The notes under the pieces were generated by a model. That model worked only from the letters and a program-made list of their open reading frames with translations, ran no database searches and was not told where the DNA came from. From Actinomycetes bacterium (GTDB taxonomy: Bacteria > Actinomycetota > Acidimicrobiia > Acidimicrobiales > Ilumatobacteraceae): a stretch of DNA of 49,995 bases. Shown here in pieces: positions 34,639 through 43,507 of the stretch; within the stretch, counting starts at the first letter, position 1; the number at the start of each line of letters is the position of its first letter. Position numbers and translations under genes: made by a program. The stretch lies in contig JANXUF010000086.1 of assembly GCA_025356335.1 (NCBI GenBank), positions 1 through 49,995 on the forward strand. The letters run 5' to 3'.

Positions 34639-35343
34639 TCAGCCTGGCGGCAGTCGCAGGCTGTAGCCGACGCCGCGGACCGTATGGATCAGCGGGGGTT
34701 CGACGGTGTCGATCTTCGCCCGCAGATAGCTCACGTAGGTTTCCAGGACGCTGGCGTTGCCGGCGAAGTTGTAATCCCATACGGCTTCGAGGATCTGATC
34801 GCGGGTCAACACCTTGCGGGCGTTCGACAGCAGGTAGTGGAGGAGACGGTATTCGGTCGGGGTCAGCTCGATCAGGTGGCCGGCTCGCCAGACATCGCGG
34901 GTTTCCTCGTCGAGGATCAGATCGTGATAGGTCAGTTTCTGTTCGCCTGGACCCGTTCCGGTCGATCGGCGAAGCACCGCCTTGACACGCTCGACGAGTT
35001 CCTCGATCGAGAAGGGCTTGGTGACATAGTCGTCGACACCCAGCCGCAGGCCTTCGACCTTGTCAGCCGTGGTGTCGCGTGCCGTGAGGAAGATCACCGG
35101 CACGCGGGTGCCGACGCGCTGATCCTGGCGCAGGCGCTTGGCGACCTCGAACCCGTCGAGGTCCGGCAGCATCACATCGAGGACGATCAGATCCGGCCTT
35201 CTTCGCTCGACGGCGGCCAGTGCGGCGCGGCCGGAAGCGGCCCGCGCGACCTCGAAGCCATTGAACCCGAGCGCCATGGCCACGAGTTCGGTGATGTGTT
35301 CCTCGTCGTCGACGGCGAGTACCAGTGGTTTGACGTCAGTCAC
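34639..35343 (-). CDS. OmpR-family response regulator
   Basis: 234-residue two-component regulator. The receiver domain (residues about 6-120) has acidic pocket DDEE, phospho-acceptor Asp in LIVLDVMLPDLDGF, and Lys in YVTKPFS. The winged-helix DNA-binding domain ends with NASVLETYVSYLRAKID and HTVRGVGYSLR. GTG 35343 is used because TACGGT lies seven bases upstream, as in a leaderless mRNA; the open frame further upstream is of shadow quality. The gene is divergent from the GT2-GtrA gene. The sensor kinase at 37367-38953 is its most likely partner, though they are not adjacent. Confidence 0.93.
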   Translation of the reverse strand: MTDVKPLVLAVDDEEHITELVAMALGFNGFEVARAASGRAALAAVERRRPDLIVLDVMLPDLDGFEVAKRLRQDQRVGTRVPVIFLTARDTTADKVEGLRLGVDDYVTKPFSIEELVERVKAVLRRSTGTGPGEQKLTYHDLILDEETRDVWRAGHLIELTPTEYRLLHYLLSNARKVLTRDQILEAVWDYNFAGNASVLETYVSYLRAKIDTVEPPLIHTVRGVGYSLRLPPG

Positions 35344-35411
35344 GCTGCCAACCGTAACTCCCAGCCCTATCCAAGCAATGGCAGAGCGCCTGCCAAGACC
35401 GCCACCGGACA

Positions 35412-36758
35412 ATGCGTCCCATGAACACGACCGCACCTCCACGGCTCCCACCGGTCCGAACCCCCTCCGTCCGTGTGTCCGCAAGCGAACCACTCGTCTT
35501 CGACCTCGACCCCGACCGTCAGACGGCAACCATCGAGATCGTCATTCCGGTGTACAACGAACAGGGCGACCTCGAATCGTCGGTGACGCGTCTGAGTGCC
35601 TACCTCGCAGAGCGGTTCCCGCTGTCATGGCTGGTCACCATCGCCGACAACGCATCGATCGACGACACCTGGCGGATTGCCTGCCGCCTGGCGCAGCAGA
35701 ACGACAATGTCAGGGCCGTGCATCTCGACATCAAGGGCAGAGGTCGAGCCCTACGGACGGTGTGGTCCGCCAGCACCTCACCTGTCGTGGCGTACATGGA
35801 CGTCGATCTTTCGACGAACCTCGATGCGCTCCTGCCGCTCGTCGCCCCGCTGGTGAGCGGTCACAGCGACCTCGCCATCGGCTCGCGGCTCGCCGCAGCA
35901 TCCCGCGTCGCCCGCGGCCCCAAGCGTGAAGCCATTTCGCGCGCCTACAACATGATCCTCAGGGCGACATTGCATGCCGGGTTCTCCGACGCCCAGTGCG
36001 GCTTCAAGGCCGGACGGAGCGAGGCGGTCAAGGCGTTGCTGCCGCTGGTCGAGGACCAGGGGTGGTTCTTCGATACCGAACTGCTCGTGCTCGCGGAGCA
36101 CAACGGTCTGCGAATCCACGAGGTGCCGGTCGACTGGGTCGATGATCCCGACTCGCGTGTGCATGTCGTCTCGACCGCCAAGGACGATCTCAAGGGTGTG
36201 TGGCGTCTGCTGCGTGGTTTCGCCAGCGGTCGTGGCGAGCTGGCGGTGCCGTTACGCAGCGGGAGCGTGGTGCCGGAGCGCCCCACCTGCGAGCAACTCG
36301 TCCGCTTTGCCTCGATCGGTGTCGTCTCGACGTTCGCCTTCGCCGGACTGTTCGCCGTGGCCGCTTCACCACTCGGGCGTTTCGGTGCCGACATCGTCGC
36401 CCTCGGTGCCTGCACGATCGCCAATACCGCGGCGAATCGCCGGCTGACCTTTGCGATGAGGGGCCGCGCTGGTGCTGTGAGGCATCAGGCGAGAGGACTG
36501 GTCGTCGCCGTTGCACCGCTCGCCGTCAATCTGATCACCTTCGCCGCGTTGATGGCGACGGGCGTCAGTTCACTCCTCGCGGTCACCGCCGCTCTCACGC
36601 TGGCGACGGCCTCCGCCGGTCTGCTGCGCTTCCAGCTGCTGCAGCGATGGGTGTTCGCCAGACGTGCGAACAGCGTGACGGATGCGCCGACGGATGGGAC
36701 GAAGGCCGTGGAGATCCAGCAGCCACACCGCCACGGAATCCAGGAGATCTCCCGATGA
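35412..36758 (+). CDS. GT2 glycosyltransferase fused to GtrA-like membrane domain
   Basis: 448-residue protein. Residues about 40-285 form a GT-A fold glycosyltransferase similar to polyprenyl-phosphate mannose/glucose synthases (IEIVIPVYNEQGDL, YMDVDLSTNLDALLPLV, GSRLA, QCGFKAGR). Residues about 295-425 have four helices of a GtrA-like domain (VRFASIGVVSTFAFAGLFA). Such fusions make and move lipid-linked sugars for cell-envelope glycans. ATG 35412 is the track-consistent start; ATG 35421 is also in frame. Its stop overlaps the start of the next GtrA gene (ATGA at 36755-36758). Confidence 0.88.
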   Translation: MRPMNTTAPPRLPPVRTPSVRVSASEPLVFDLDPDRQTATIEIVIPVYNEQGDLESSVTRLSAYLAERFPLSWLVTIADNASIDDTWRIACRLAQQNDNVRAVHLDIKGRGRALRTVWSASTSPVVAYMDVDLSTNLDALLPLVAPLVSGHSDLAIGSRLAAASRVARGPKREAISRAYNMILRATLHAGFSDAQCGFKAGRSEAVKALLPLVEDQGWFFDTELLVLAEHNGLRIHEVPVDWVDDPDSRVHVVSTAKDDLKGVWRLLRGFASGRGELAVPLRSGSVVPERPTCEQLVRFASIGVVSTFAFAGLFAVAASPLGRFGADIVALGACTIANTAANRRLTFAMRGRAGAVRHQARGLVVAVAPLAVNLITFAALMATGVSSLLAVTAALTLATASAGLLRFQLLQRWVFARRANSVTDAPTDGTKAVEIQQPHRHGIQEISR

Positions 36759-37240
36759 AGTTCGTCCGCAGCAGGTTCCGGCAACTGGCTCGCTATTCGG
36801 CGGTTTCGCTGATCTCGACGATCACCGGCATCGTCATCCTCGGTGTGCTGGTGGGCACGAAGTCGATGCCGGCCGGCTGGGCGAATGTCGTCGCCACGGC
36901 CATCGGCACGATCCCGTCGTTCGAGCTCAACCGTCGGTGGGTGTGGGAGCGCCACGGTGATCGTCATCTGGGCAGAGAGGTCATCCCGTTCGCTGCGCTG
37001 TCGTTCGCCGGGCTCGGTCTGTCGACCGTCGCTGTGCATTTCGTCGATATCTATGTCCGCCATGCAGGTTGGACGAACGGGACCCGCACCCTGGCGGTCG
37101 AAGTTGCGAGCAATGCCGCGTTCGGTGCGCTGTGGATGCTGCAGTTCCTCATCCTCGACCGCGTGCTGTTCCGCAAGCATGCCGTCGACGCAGCGTCCTC
37201 GGTCGGCGCGCCAGTCGACGATGCACTCATCGCCGCCTGA
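36755..37240 (+). CDS. GtrA-family membrane protein
   Basis: 161-residue four-helix protein of the GtrA family, thought to flip polyprenyl-phosphate sugars across the membrane. It begins with a basic stretch FVRSRFRQLARYSAVSLIST and keeps the NRRWVWE motif typical of the family. AGGAG lies eight bases before ATG 36755, which overlaps the stop of the GT2-GtrA gene, so the two are coupled. The preceding gene already ends in a GtrA domain, so two GtrA units work with one transferase; possibly a heterodimer. Confidence 0.9.
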   Translation: MKFVRSRFRQLARYSAVSLISTITGIVILGVLVGTKSMPAGWANVVATAIGTIPSFELNRRWVWERHGDRHLGREVIPFAALSFAGLGLSTVAVHFVDIYVRHAGWTNGTRTLAVEVASNAAFGALWMLQFLILDRVLFRKHAVDAASSVGAPVDDALIAA

Positions 37241-37307
37241 CTTCGATCACGACAACTCCTGTCATCCGAACCTCGATACCCCATACACCACCGGCCGATC
37301 AGTAAGG

Positions 37308-37370
37308 ATGATGGTGATGACCAGCGCAGCGACAACAGCCAGGCGGTTCGACATCGGGGGCCTCCTGTGA
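37308..37370 (+). CDS. 20-codon leader ORF coupled to the sensor kinase gene
   Basis: ATG 37308 (or ATG 37311 or 37317 in frame) opens MMVMTSAATTARRFDIGGLL, whose TGA overlaps the kinase GTG (GTGA at 37367-37370). A weak AAGGA lies eight bases before ATG 37317. The layout matches the leader before the PP2C phosphatase. Confidence 0.4.
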   Translation: MMVMTSAATTARRFDIGGLL

Positions 37371-38953
37371 CGCTGCGTCTGCGACTCGTCCTCGCGGTCG
37401 CCGCAATGCTCATCGTTGGACTGAGCGTTTTCGGCCTGGTCACCTACCGGATCTACGCCAACAACGAATTCCACCGCCTCGATACGCAGCTGAGCCAGTC
37501 GGCTGATGGCATTTCCAAGCTGCTCAAGGGTATTTGCGGCCTCGAGAGCAACCGGCCCAATGGTGATGGGGGCCCCGGGGGCGGCGCCCCGCAGCTGAAC
37601 GGCCCTCAGCGCGGGGGGAACGATCCGAGGTTCACGACCTTCGGTGAGCTGCTCGACAACACCGGCGCCGTCGTGGGGAGCTTCGAGTTGTGTGGGTCGC
37701 GAATCGCCGGCTCGGGTGCCGCGACCGGTGCTGCCGGCTCGACTGCGACGACGACGGCCGGCTCAGTGACCGGAAGCATTGCGCCGACCGCTGGGACGGC
37801 GACGACTTCGGGGACGACTTCAGCGACGACTTCGGGGACCACTGCCGGCGCCGCAACAGCGACACCGGCCGCTCCGGCGCTGCCGGCGACGCTGCCCGCC
37901 AGCGGCTCGTTTCTCACGACCGGCTCGACGAGTGGGTCGAGCGAGTGGCGCGTCTTCGTCGTCAAGAGCGAGGAGGGCGCCCCATACACGACCGTCGTCG
38001 CCGTCTCGACGACGGAGGTGCAGAAGTCGCTCGATCAACTGGTGTTGATCGAGGCGATCTCGGCGCTGTGCCTCCTCGCGGTGCTCGCCGCCGGCTCGTG
38101 GTTCATCCTCCGGCGGGGCCTCCAGCCGTTGGAACACATGGCCGATTCCGCCCGCTCGATCAATGCCGGCGATCTATCCCAACGTGTCGGTCCCGCCGAT
38201 GGCAAGAGCGAAGTCGGCCAGCTCGGACTGGCACTCAACACGATGCTCGACGAGTTCGAGGTCGCCTTCCAGGAGCGAGAAGCAACCGAGCTCAAACTGC
38301 GCCAGTTCCTCGCAGACGCCTCCCATGAGCTACGCACGCCGCTGACGTCGATCCAGGGTTTCGCCGAACTGTTCCGGTTGGGAGGGGCGCACGCTCACGT
38401 CGATCAGGACATCATCATGCGACGGATCGAGGAGGAGTCAGCACGGATGAAGCGGCTCGTCGAGGACCTACTACTCCTTGCCCGCATCGATCAGACCCGT
38501 CCGCTGGCCAGAACGCCGGTCGACCTGTCGGTACTCGCCGCCGACGCCTGCAGCGACGCTGCGGCGACGGCGCCTGACCGCAGCATCACCCTCGACGCCC
38601 CGGAACCGGTCGTCGTCGCCGGCGATCGCGATCACCTCCGTCAGGCGATCGCCAATCTCGTGACCAACGCCCTCAAACACACGTCACCGGCCACGCCGAT
38701 CCACGTCTCGGCGCAGATGCGCGACGGGCGGGCGACGCTGTCGGTCCGCGACGAGGGTGCAGGCCTGGACGAGGCAGCCAAGCAGCACGTGTTCGACCGC
38801 TTCTGGCAGGCCGACAGGGCTCGCGTCGGTACGGGTGCCGGCCTCGGGTTGTCGATCGTCGAGGGCATCGCCCATGAACACGGAGGCACGGCGACGGCCG
38901 ACAATGCCGCAGAAGGGGGCGCCATATTCACGGTCTCGTTGCCGTTAAGGTAA
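37367..38953 (+). CDS. Sensor histidine kinase (HAMP, HisKA, HATPase)
   Basis: 528-residue inner-membrane kinase. A first helix (residues about 8-27), an extracytoplasmic region with a Thr/Ala/Gly low-complexity tract (about 115-180), a second helix (about 225-247), HAMP, dimerisation domain with phospho-His in ASHELRTPLTSIQGF, and HATPase (N box NLVTNALKHT, G1 DEGAGLD, G2 GTGAGLGLSIV). The layout resembles MprB/TcrY-type kinases. Start GTG 37367 overlaps the stop of the 20-codon leader. Likely partner: the OmpR-type regulator at 34639-35343. Confidence 0.94.
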   Translation: MTLRLRLVLAVAAMLIVGLSVFGLVTYRIYANNEFHRLDTQLSQSADGISKLLKGICGLESNRPNGDGGPGGGAPQLNGPQRGGNDPRFTTFGELLDNTGAVVGSFELCGSRIAGSGAATGAAGSTATTTAGSVTGSIAPTAGTATTSGTTSATTSGTTAGAATATPAAPALPATLPASGSFLTTGSTSGSSEWRVFVVKSEEGAPYTTVVAVSTTEVQKSLDQLVLIEAISALCLLAVLAAGSWFILRRGLQPLEHMADSARSINAGDLSQRVGPADGKSEVGQLGLALNTMLDEFEVAFQEREATELKLRQFLADASHELRTPLTSIQGFAELFRLGGAHAHVDQDIIMRRIEEESARMKRLVEDLLLLARIDQTRPLARTPVDLSVLAADACSDAAATAPDRSITLDAPEPVVVAGDRDHLRQAIANLVTNALKHTSPATPIHVSAQMRDGRATLSVRDEGAGLDEAAKQHVFDRFWQADRARVGTGAGLGLSIVEGIAHEHGGTATADNAAEGGAIFTVSLPLR

Positions 38954-39033
38954 CCGATCCTGCTGACACCGCTACTCGGACGGCCCGATGACGCTCAACG
39001 TCGAGTGCGTGCTGCCCGCAAAGACCGGTACCG

Positions 39034-40101
39034 TCAGGCGTGTATGTAGACCGTCGAGCCAACCGACAGCAGGCCTTTGCTCACCGAAGCGAGAACGACG
39101 CAACTGCTCTGGCCGACCGAGAAGACGACCTTCTTGTAGGTGTCGGAGTATTTCGTTTCGATCGCCCCTGCCGGCTTGAAGGTGAAGGTGATCTGGCCAC
39201 TGATGTACTTTGCCGACACGGTCTGACCGAGGCAGGTCGCCGACCCCGACTGCGGGCCACCAGGCACGGTCGTGGTCGGTGCCGGGGCTGACGTCGTCGT
39301 CGGTGCCGGCGTCGGTGCCGGCGTTGCTACCTTGGTCGTCGGTTCGGTGTCGTCATTCGTCGCCGGTGCAGCAGCGGTCGTCGTGGTCGCGGCGACTTTC
39401 GGTGCCGTGGTCGTGGTCGTCGTCGTCGTGGGTGCCGCTTCGGTGGGCTGCTGTACGAGCACGGCCGGCGGGGCAACCGTCGGCGCAGCCGTTGCCAATG
39501 TCGGAGGAGGCGTCGGGTCGGCGACGACCGCCGTGGTCGATGGTCCCTTCGGCGATGTCGACGATCCCCTCGGCTTGGTCGGTGTCTTGGCCTTGGTCGT
39601 CGCCGCCGGGATCATCGCCGAAATTGCCGGCTGGACCTCGGCCTGCGGAACGGTCGAGGCGACGGTTGCCAACGTCGGTGCCGCCGTGGCGACAGCGGTG
39701 ACGGATGCAGCGGTCGTGGTGGTGGTGGTCGTCGTCGTCGCCGCTGTTGCGGTCGTCGCCGATGTGCTAGCCGCCGGCTCACGTACGACGTAGCGAACCG
39801 TTGTCGGTACCGACGACCGGGTGCTCAGCGTGATCGGGACGGTCACGTCCGGCACGGCGGTATCGACCTCGTTGCCGTTACGCCGGTTGGCGTGGGCGAC
39901 GACGACTGCGAGCCCGAGCGCCAGTGCCGACGCTGCCACCATGCCGGCCGCTCGGCGGCGGCGCTGGCGCCCGGCGATGCGCCCGACGAGACCGAGCGAG
40001 GCTTCGACGTCCGGATGCGGTCCTGCCGCACGCTGCAGCAACAGCCCGACGCATTCCTCCTCGTTGAAGTTAGACACCGCAGCGCGCCCGGCGCATGGCA
40101 T
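39034..40101 (-). CDS. Putative anti-sigma factor-like single-pass membrane protein
   Basis: 355-residue protein, or 347 from GTG 40077. The N-terminal stretch SNFNEEECVGLLLQRAA is a short cytosolic domain, a helix MVAASALALGLAVVVAHA crosses the membrane, then a very long Thr/Pro/Ala-rich region (residues about 115-275), and a C-terminal domain ATCLGQTVSAKYISGQITFTF with two cysteines likely disulfide-bonded outside the cell. Position directly after an ECF sigma gene (14 bases) suggests anti-sigma function; a zinc-binding HxxxCxxC motif is not seen, so this is inference. Poly-Thr tracts are coded by repeated ACG/ACC-type triplets. Confidence 0.7.
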   Translation of the reverse strand: MPCAGRAAVSNFNEEECVGLLLQRAAGPHPDVEASLGLVGRIAGRQRRRRAAGMVAASALALGLAVVVAHANRRNGNEVDTAVPDVTVPITLSTRSSVPTTVRYVVREPAASTSATTATAATTTTTTTTTAASVTAVATAAPTLATVASTVPQAEVQPAISAMIPAATTKAKTPTKPRGSSTSPKGPSTTAVVADPTPPPTLATAAPTVAPPAVLVQQPTEAAPTTTTTTTTAPKVAATTTTAAAPATNDDTEPTTKVATPAPTPAPTTTSAPAPTTTVPGGPQSGSATCLGQTVSAKYISGQITFTFKPAGAIETKYSDTYKKVVFSVGQSSCVVLASVSKGLLSVGSTVYIHA

Positions 40102-40115
40102 TCGATCTGCGCAGG

Positions 40116-40655
40116 TCAGTCATGAAGGGCGTTCTGTTTCTTGGCGACGATGCCCTTGAGGCGTTCCCGGCCGCTGTGGAGGTGGAACTTCACAGCGCCT
40201 TCTGAGACGCCGATCGCTTCGGCGGTCTGACGGAGTGACAGACCCTCGACGTAGTAGAGCGCCAGCGCCAGCCGTTGCTGGCGGGGTAGTTGGGCGAGCA
40301 GCGGGGTGATCTCATCGATACTCGGCTCGGCGACATCGTTCGTCGGTTGCGCCGCAAGCCGTTCGACCGCGTTGCGCTTTCGCGTTCCCTTGCGGTATTC
40401 GTCACGCAGTTTGTTGATCGCCACACGGCGGATCCACCCGACAGGGTCGTCGTAGCGGCTGACCTTGCGCCAACTCAGATGCGCCTTGACGAACGCTTCC
40501 TGCACCGCATCGGCTGCAGCTTCCGAACTGCCGCTGGCAACGGTCAGTGATCGAACGAGCCGGGAATAGTGGGCGCGGAAGGTCGCGTCGAAGTCGTCTG
40601 CCCAGACCAATTGGTCCGACAACGCCACATTCTCCGAGATAAACGCCACTGCCAC
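40116..40655 (-). CDS. ECF sigma factor (SigE-like)
   Basis: 179-residue group IV sigma factor. Region 2: FRAHYSRLVRSLTVASGSSEAAADAVQEAFVKAHLSW and DDPVGWIRRVAINKLRDEYR; region 4: LPRQQRLALALYYVEGLSLRQTAEAIGVSEGAVKFHLHSGRERL. No extra C-terminal domain. GTG 40655 is used; no other in-frame start nearby is better. Followed after 14 bases by the putative anti-sigma protein. Target promoters are unknown. Confidence 0.93.
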   Translation of the reverse strand: MAVAFISENVALSDQLVWADDFDATFRAHYSRLVRSLTVASGSSEAAADAVQEAFVKAHLSWRKVSRYDDPVGWIRRVAINKLRDEYRKGTRKRNAVERLAAQPTNDVAEPSIDEITPLLAQLPRQQRLALALYYVEGLSLRQTAEAIGVSEGAVKFHLHSGRERLKGIVAKKQNALHD

Positions 40656-40791
40656 CCCAAGTACACGATCTTGACCACCGCATTGGTTTGGATCAGTCTG
40701 CCACGCCCGCAGCGCGAACAGGCCACCGATGCGCTATGTAACACTGGAGACATCTGCATCGACCAGCATGTGAGCGGTCGGAAAGGCAACG

Positions 40792-43443
40792 ATGCGCACA
40801 ACGGGCGCCGAACAAACCCGCCTCGACGACCTTGCGGCAGGCTGGAAAAAGTGGGGTCCGTACCTCTCAGAGCGGGCATGGGGGACCGTGCGCGAGGACT
40901 ACAGCGCAGGCGGCACGGCATGGGACTACTTTCCGCACGATCACGCACGCTCGCGTGTCTATCGGTGGAACGAGGACGGCCTCGCAGGGCTGTGCGACGA
41001 CCAGCAGCGCCTGTGCTTTGCACTCGCCTTCTGGAACGGCGCCGACCCGATTCTCAAGGAAAGAATTTTTGGATTGAACGGCCAGGAGGGCAACCACGGC
41101 GAGGATGCCAAGGAATATTGGTTCGGCGTCGACTCGACTCCGACACATTCCTGGATGAAATGGCGGTACTTCTACCCGCAGACCGAGTTCCCGTACGATC
41201 TGCTGCTGCAGGAGAACCGTGCCAGGGGCAGGTTGGACGCCGAATACGAACTGCTCGACACCGGGATTTTCGACGACGACCGCTACTGGGACATCACCGC
41301 CGAGTACGCCAAGGTCGACACGGCAGAGTTCTGTATCCGCCTGAGCATTCACAACCCCGGGCCGAGTGTCGCCGAATTGCATGTGCTGCCGACGATGTGG
41401 TTCCGCAACACGTGGGCGTGGGACGCGCGGCGCTCGCCTCCGGCGATCGTCGTCGAGGACGGCGCGCTCGTCGCCGATCACCACGCCGTGGGCCGGATCG
41501 CCCTGCGCTCCGAGCACCCTCCGGCCGAGTTGCTGTTCTGTGACAACGAGACGAATCACGTGCGCCTGTTCGGTGCCGATCCGGCACAGAGCGCTCCGTT
41601 CCCGAAAGATGGCATCAACGACTACATCGTCGCCGGAACTCCGACGGTCAATCCGGCACGGACGGGCACGAAGGCGGCGATGCACTTCCGCCTGCAGGTG
41701 CAGGCCGGGGCGACGGCGGTCATCAACCTGCGGTTCGGGGCGGACGATGGGGTCGTCGCCGGCAGCGAATTCGATCAGGTGATGCGTGCCCGCAAACGCG
41801 AGGCGGACGAGTTCTACGCAGCGTTGACGCCCGCAGGGACATCCGTGGAACAGGCATCGATCATGCGTCAGGCGCTCGGCGGGATGCTGTGGAGCAAGCA
41901 GTTCTACCACTACGACGTCGCTCGTTGGCTCGATGGCGATCCCGGCCAGCCGCCACCCCCTGCACAACGCCTGAACGGCCGCAACCACCAGTGGCGTCAT
42001 GTCAACAACCACGAAGTGATCTCGATGCCCGACACATGGGAGTACCCGTGGTACGCCGCGTGGGACCTGGCATTCCACTGCGTGGCGCTCGCACACGTCG
42101 ACACGCAGTTCGCCAAGGACCAGCTGCTGTTGATGTGCCGTGAGTGGTACATGCACCCGAACGGCCAACTGCCGGCCTACGAATGGGCCTTCGGCGACGT
42201 CAACCCCCCGGTGCACGCGTGGGCGGCGATCGAGGTGTTCGTGATCGACGGCGCCAGCGACTTCTCGTTCCTCGAGCGGGTACTGCACAAGTTGCTGATC
42301 AACTTCACGTGGTGGGTCAACGTCAAAGACGTCGACGGCAACAACGTCTTCGAAGGGGGTTTCCTCGGTCTCGACAACATCGGACCGATCGATCGTTCGG
42401 CGCAACTTCCGGTCAGTGGCAAGATCGAGCAGTCGGACGGCACCGCCTGGATGGCGATGTATTGCCTCGACCTGCTGCACATCACGCTGATACTCGCCGA
42501 GAACGACAACTCGTACGAGGACTTGGCGACGAAGTTCTTCGAGCACTTCGTGCTGATCTCGACGGCGATCAACGATCAGGGCCTGTGGGACGAGGTCGAC
42601 GGCTTCTACTACGACGTACTGCAGATCACCGGGGCTCCCGATCTGCCGCTGCGGGCCCGGTCGTTCGTCGGCCTGTTGCCGATGTGCGCAGCGACGATCC
42701 TCTCCGATGAAACGCTCAAGCGGCTCCCCGAATTCGCCGCCCGCCTCGAATGGTTCCTCAAGAATCGTGCGCCGATCGCCGAGTGCGTCGTCCACGATGG
42801 CGTGCTGGGCGGCAACGACGACGGAACCGGCAAGCAGCCCCACAGCCGTCTGCTGGCGATGGTCTCGCCCGACCGGTTGATACGTCTGCTGAAACGCGCG
42901 CTCGACGAGGCTGAATTCCTCTCACCGCACGGGGTGCGGGCGCTGTCGGCCGCTTATCACGATCAGCCGTTCGCCGTCGAGATCGCCGGAATCAGTTTCG
43001 AGGTCGACTACGAGCCTGGCGAGTCGACGTCAGCGCTCTTCGGCGGCAACTCCAACTGGCGCGGGCCGATCTGGTTCCCGGCGAACTTCCTGCTGATCTC
43101 GGCGATCCGCCGGTACGCCGAGTTCCTCGGCGACGAAGTCACGGTCGAGCACCCGACAGGATCAGGTGTCCAGCACACGCTCGCGGAGATCGGCAAAGAC
43201 CTCTCGGATCGCCTGATCTCGCTGTTCCTCGACGACGCCGACGGTCGCCGGCCGATCTATCGCGACGCCGAGAAGTTCCAGACCGATCCTGCGTGGCACG
43301 GGCTGATGACGTTCTTCGAGTATTTCCACGGCGACAACGGCAAGGGTCTCGGAGCATCACACCAGACCGGGTGGACCGGCCTCGTCTCCAACCTCATCAT
43401 CCGCGGCCAGGTCGATGGGTATCCGAAAGGCACCCCGATGTAA
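40792..43443 (+). CDS. MGH1/GH63-like glycoside hydrolase (glucosidase)
   Basis: 883-residue cytosolic protein without a signal peptide. It resembles bacterial GH63/MGH1-like proteins with an (alpha/alpha)6 barrel: opening LSERAWGTVREDYSAGGTAWDYFPHDHARSRVYRW, middle VISMPDTWEYPWYAAWDLAFHC and AWAAIEVF, late WRGPIWFPANFLLISAIRRYAEFLG and TGWTGLVSNLI. Likely acts on alpha-glucosides or glucosylglycerate-type solutes; the catalytic acids (Asp in WEYPWYAAWD and Glu near the end) are only inferred. ATG 40792 has GGAAAGG five bases upstream, and TATGTA near 40735 could be a -10 box. Confidence 0.85.
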   Translation: MRTTGAEQTRLDDLAAGWKKWGPYLSERAWGTVREDYSAGGTAWDYFPHDHARSRVYRWNEDGLAGLCDDQQRLCFALAFWNGADPILKERIFGLNGQEGNHGEDAKEYWFGVDSTPTHSWMKWRYFYPQTEFPYDLLLQENRARGRLDAEYELLDTGIFDDDRYWDITAEYAKVDTAEFCIRLSIHNPGPSVAELHVLPTMWFRNTWAWDARRSPPAIVVEDGALVADHHAVGRIALRSEHPPAELLFCDNETNHVRLFGADPAQSAPFPKDGINDYIVAGTPTVNPARTGTKAAMHFRLQVQAGATAVINLRFGADDGVVAGSEFDQVMRARKREADEFYAALTPAGTSVEQASIMRQALGGMLWSKQFYHYDVARWLDGDPGQPPPPAQRLNGRNHQWRHVNNHEVISMPDTWEYPWYAAWDLAFHCVALAHVDTQFAKDQLLLMCREWYMHPNGQLPAYEWAFGDVNPPVHAWAAIEVFVIDGASDFSFLERVLHKLLINFTWWVNVKDVDGNNVFEGGFLGLDNIGPIDRSAQLPVSGKIEQSDGTAWMAMYCLDLLHITLILAENDNSYEDLATKFFEHFVLISTAINDQGLWDEVDGFYYDVLQITGAPDLPLRARSFVGLLPMCAATILSDETLKRLPEFAARLEWFLKNRAPIAECVVHDGVLGGNDDGTGKQPHSRLLAMVSPDRLIRLLKRALDEAEFLSPHGVRALSAAYHDQPFAVEIAGISFEVDYEPGESTSALFGGNSNWRGPIWFPANFLLISAIRRYAEFLGDEVTVEHPTGSGVQHTLAEIGKDLSDRLISLFLDDADGRRPIYRDAEKFQTDPAWHGLMTFFEYFHGDNGKGLGASHQTGWTGLVSNLIIRGQVDGYPKGTPM

Positions 43444-43507
43444 TCGGAGTATGTGCGGTTGGCCGAGCGCGCCAGACGTACTCGCCTGGACCGCGCCTAC
43501 TCGGGTG

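Noticed and set aside
40867..42843. 658-codon minus-strand frame opposite the glycoside hydrolase
   Set aside because: Antisense shadow of a clear GH63-like gene with better codon use.
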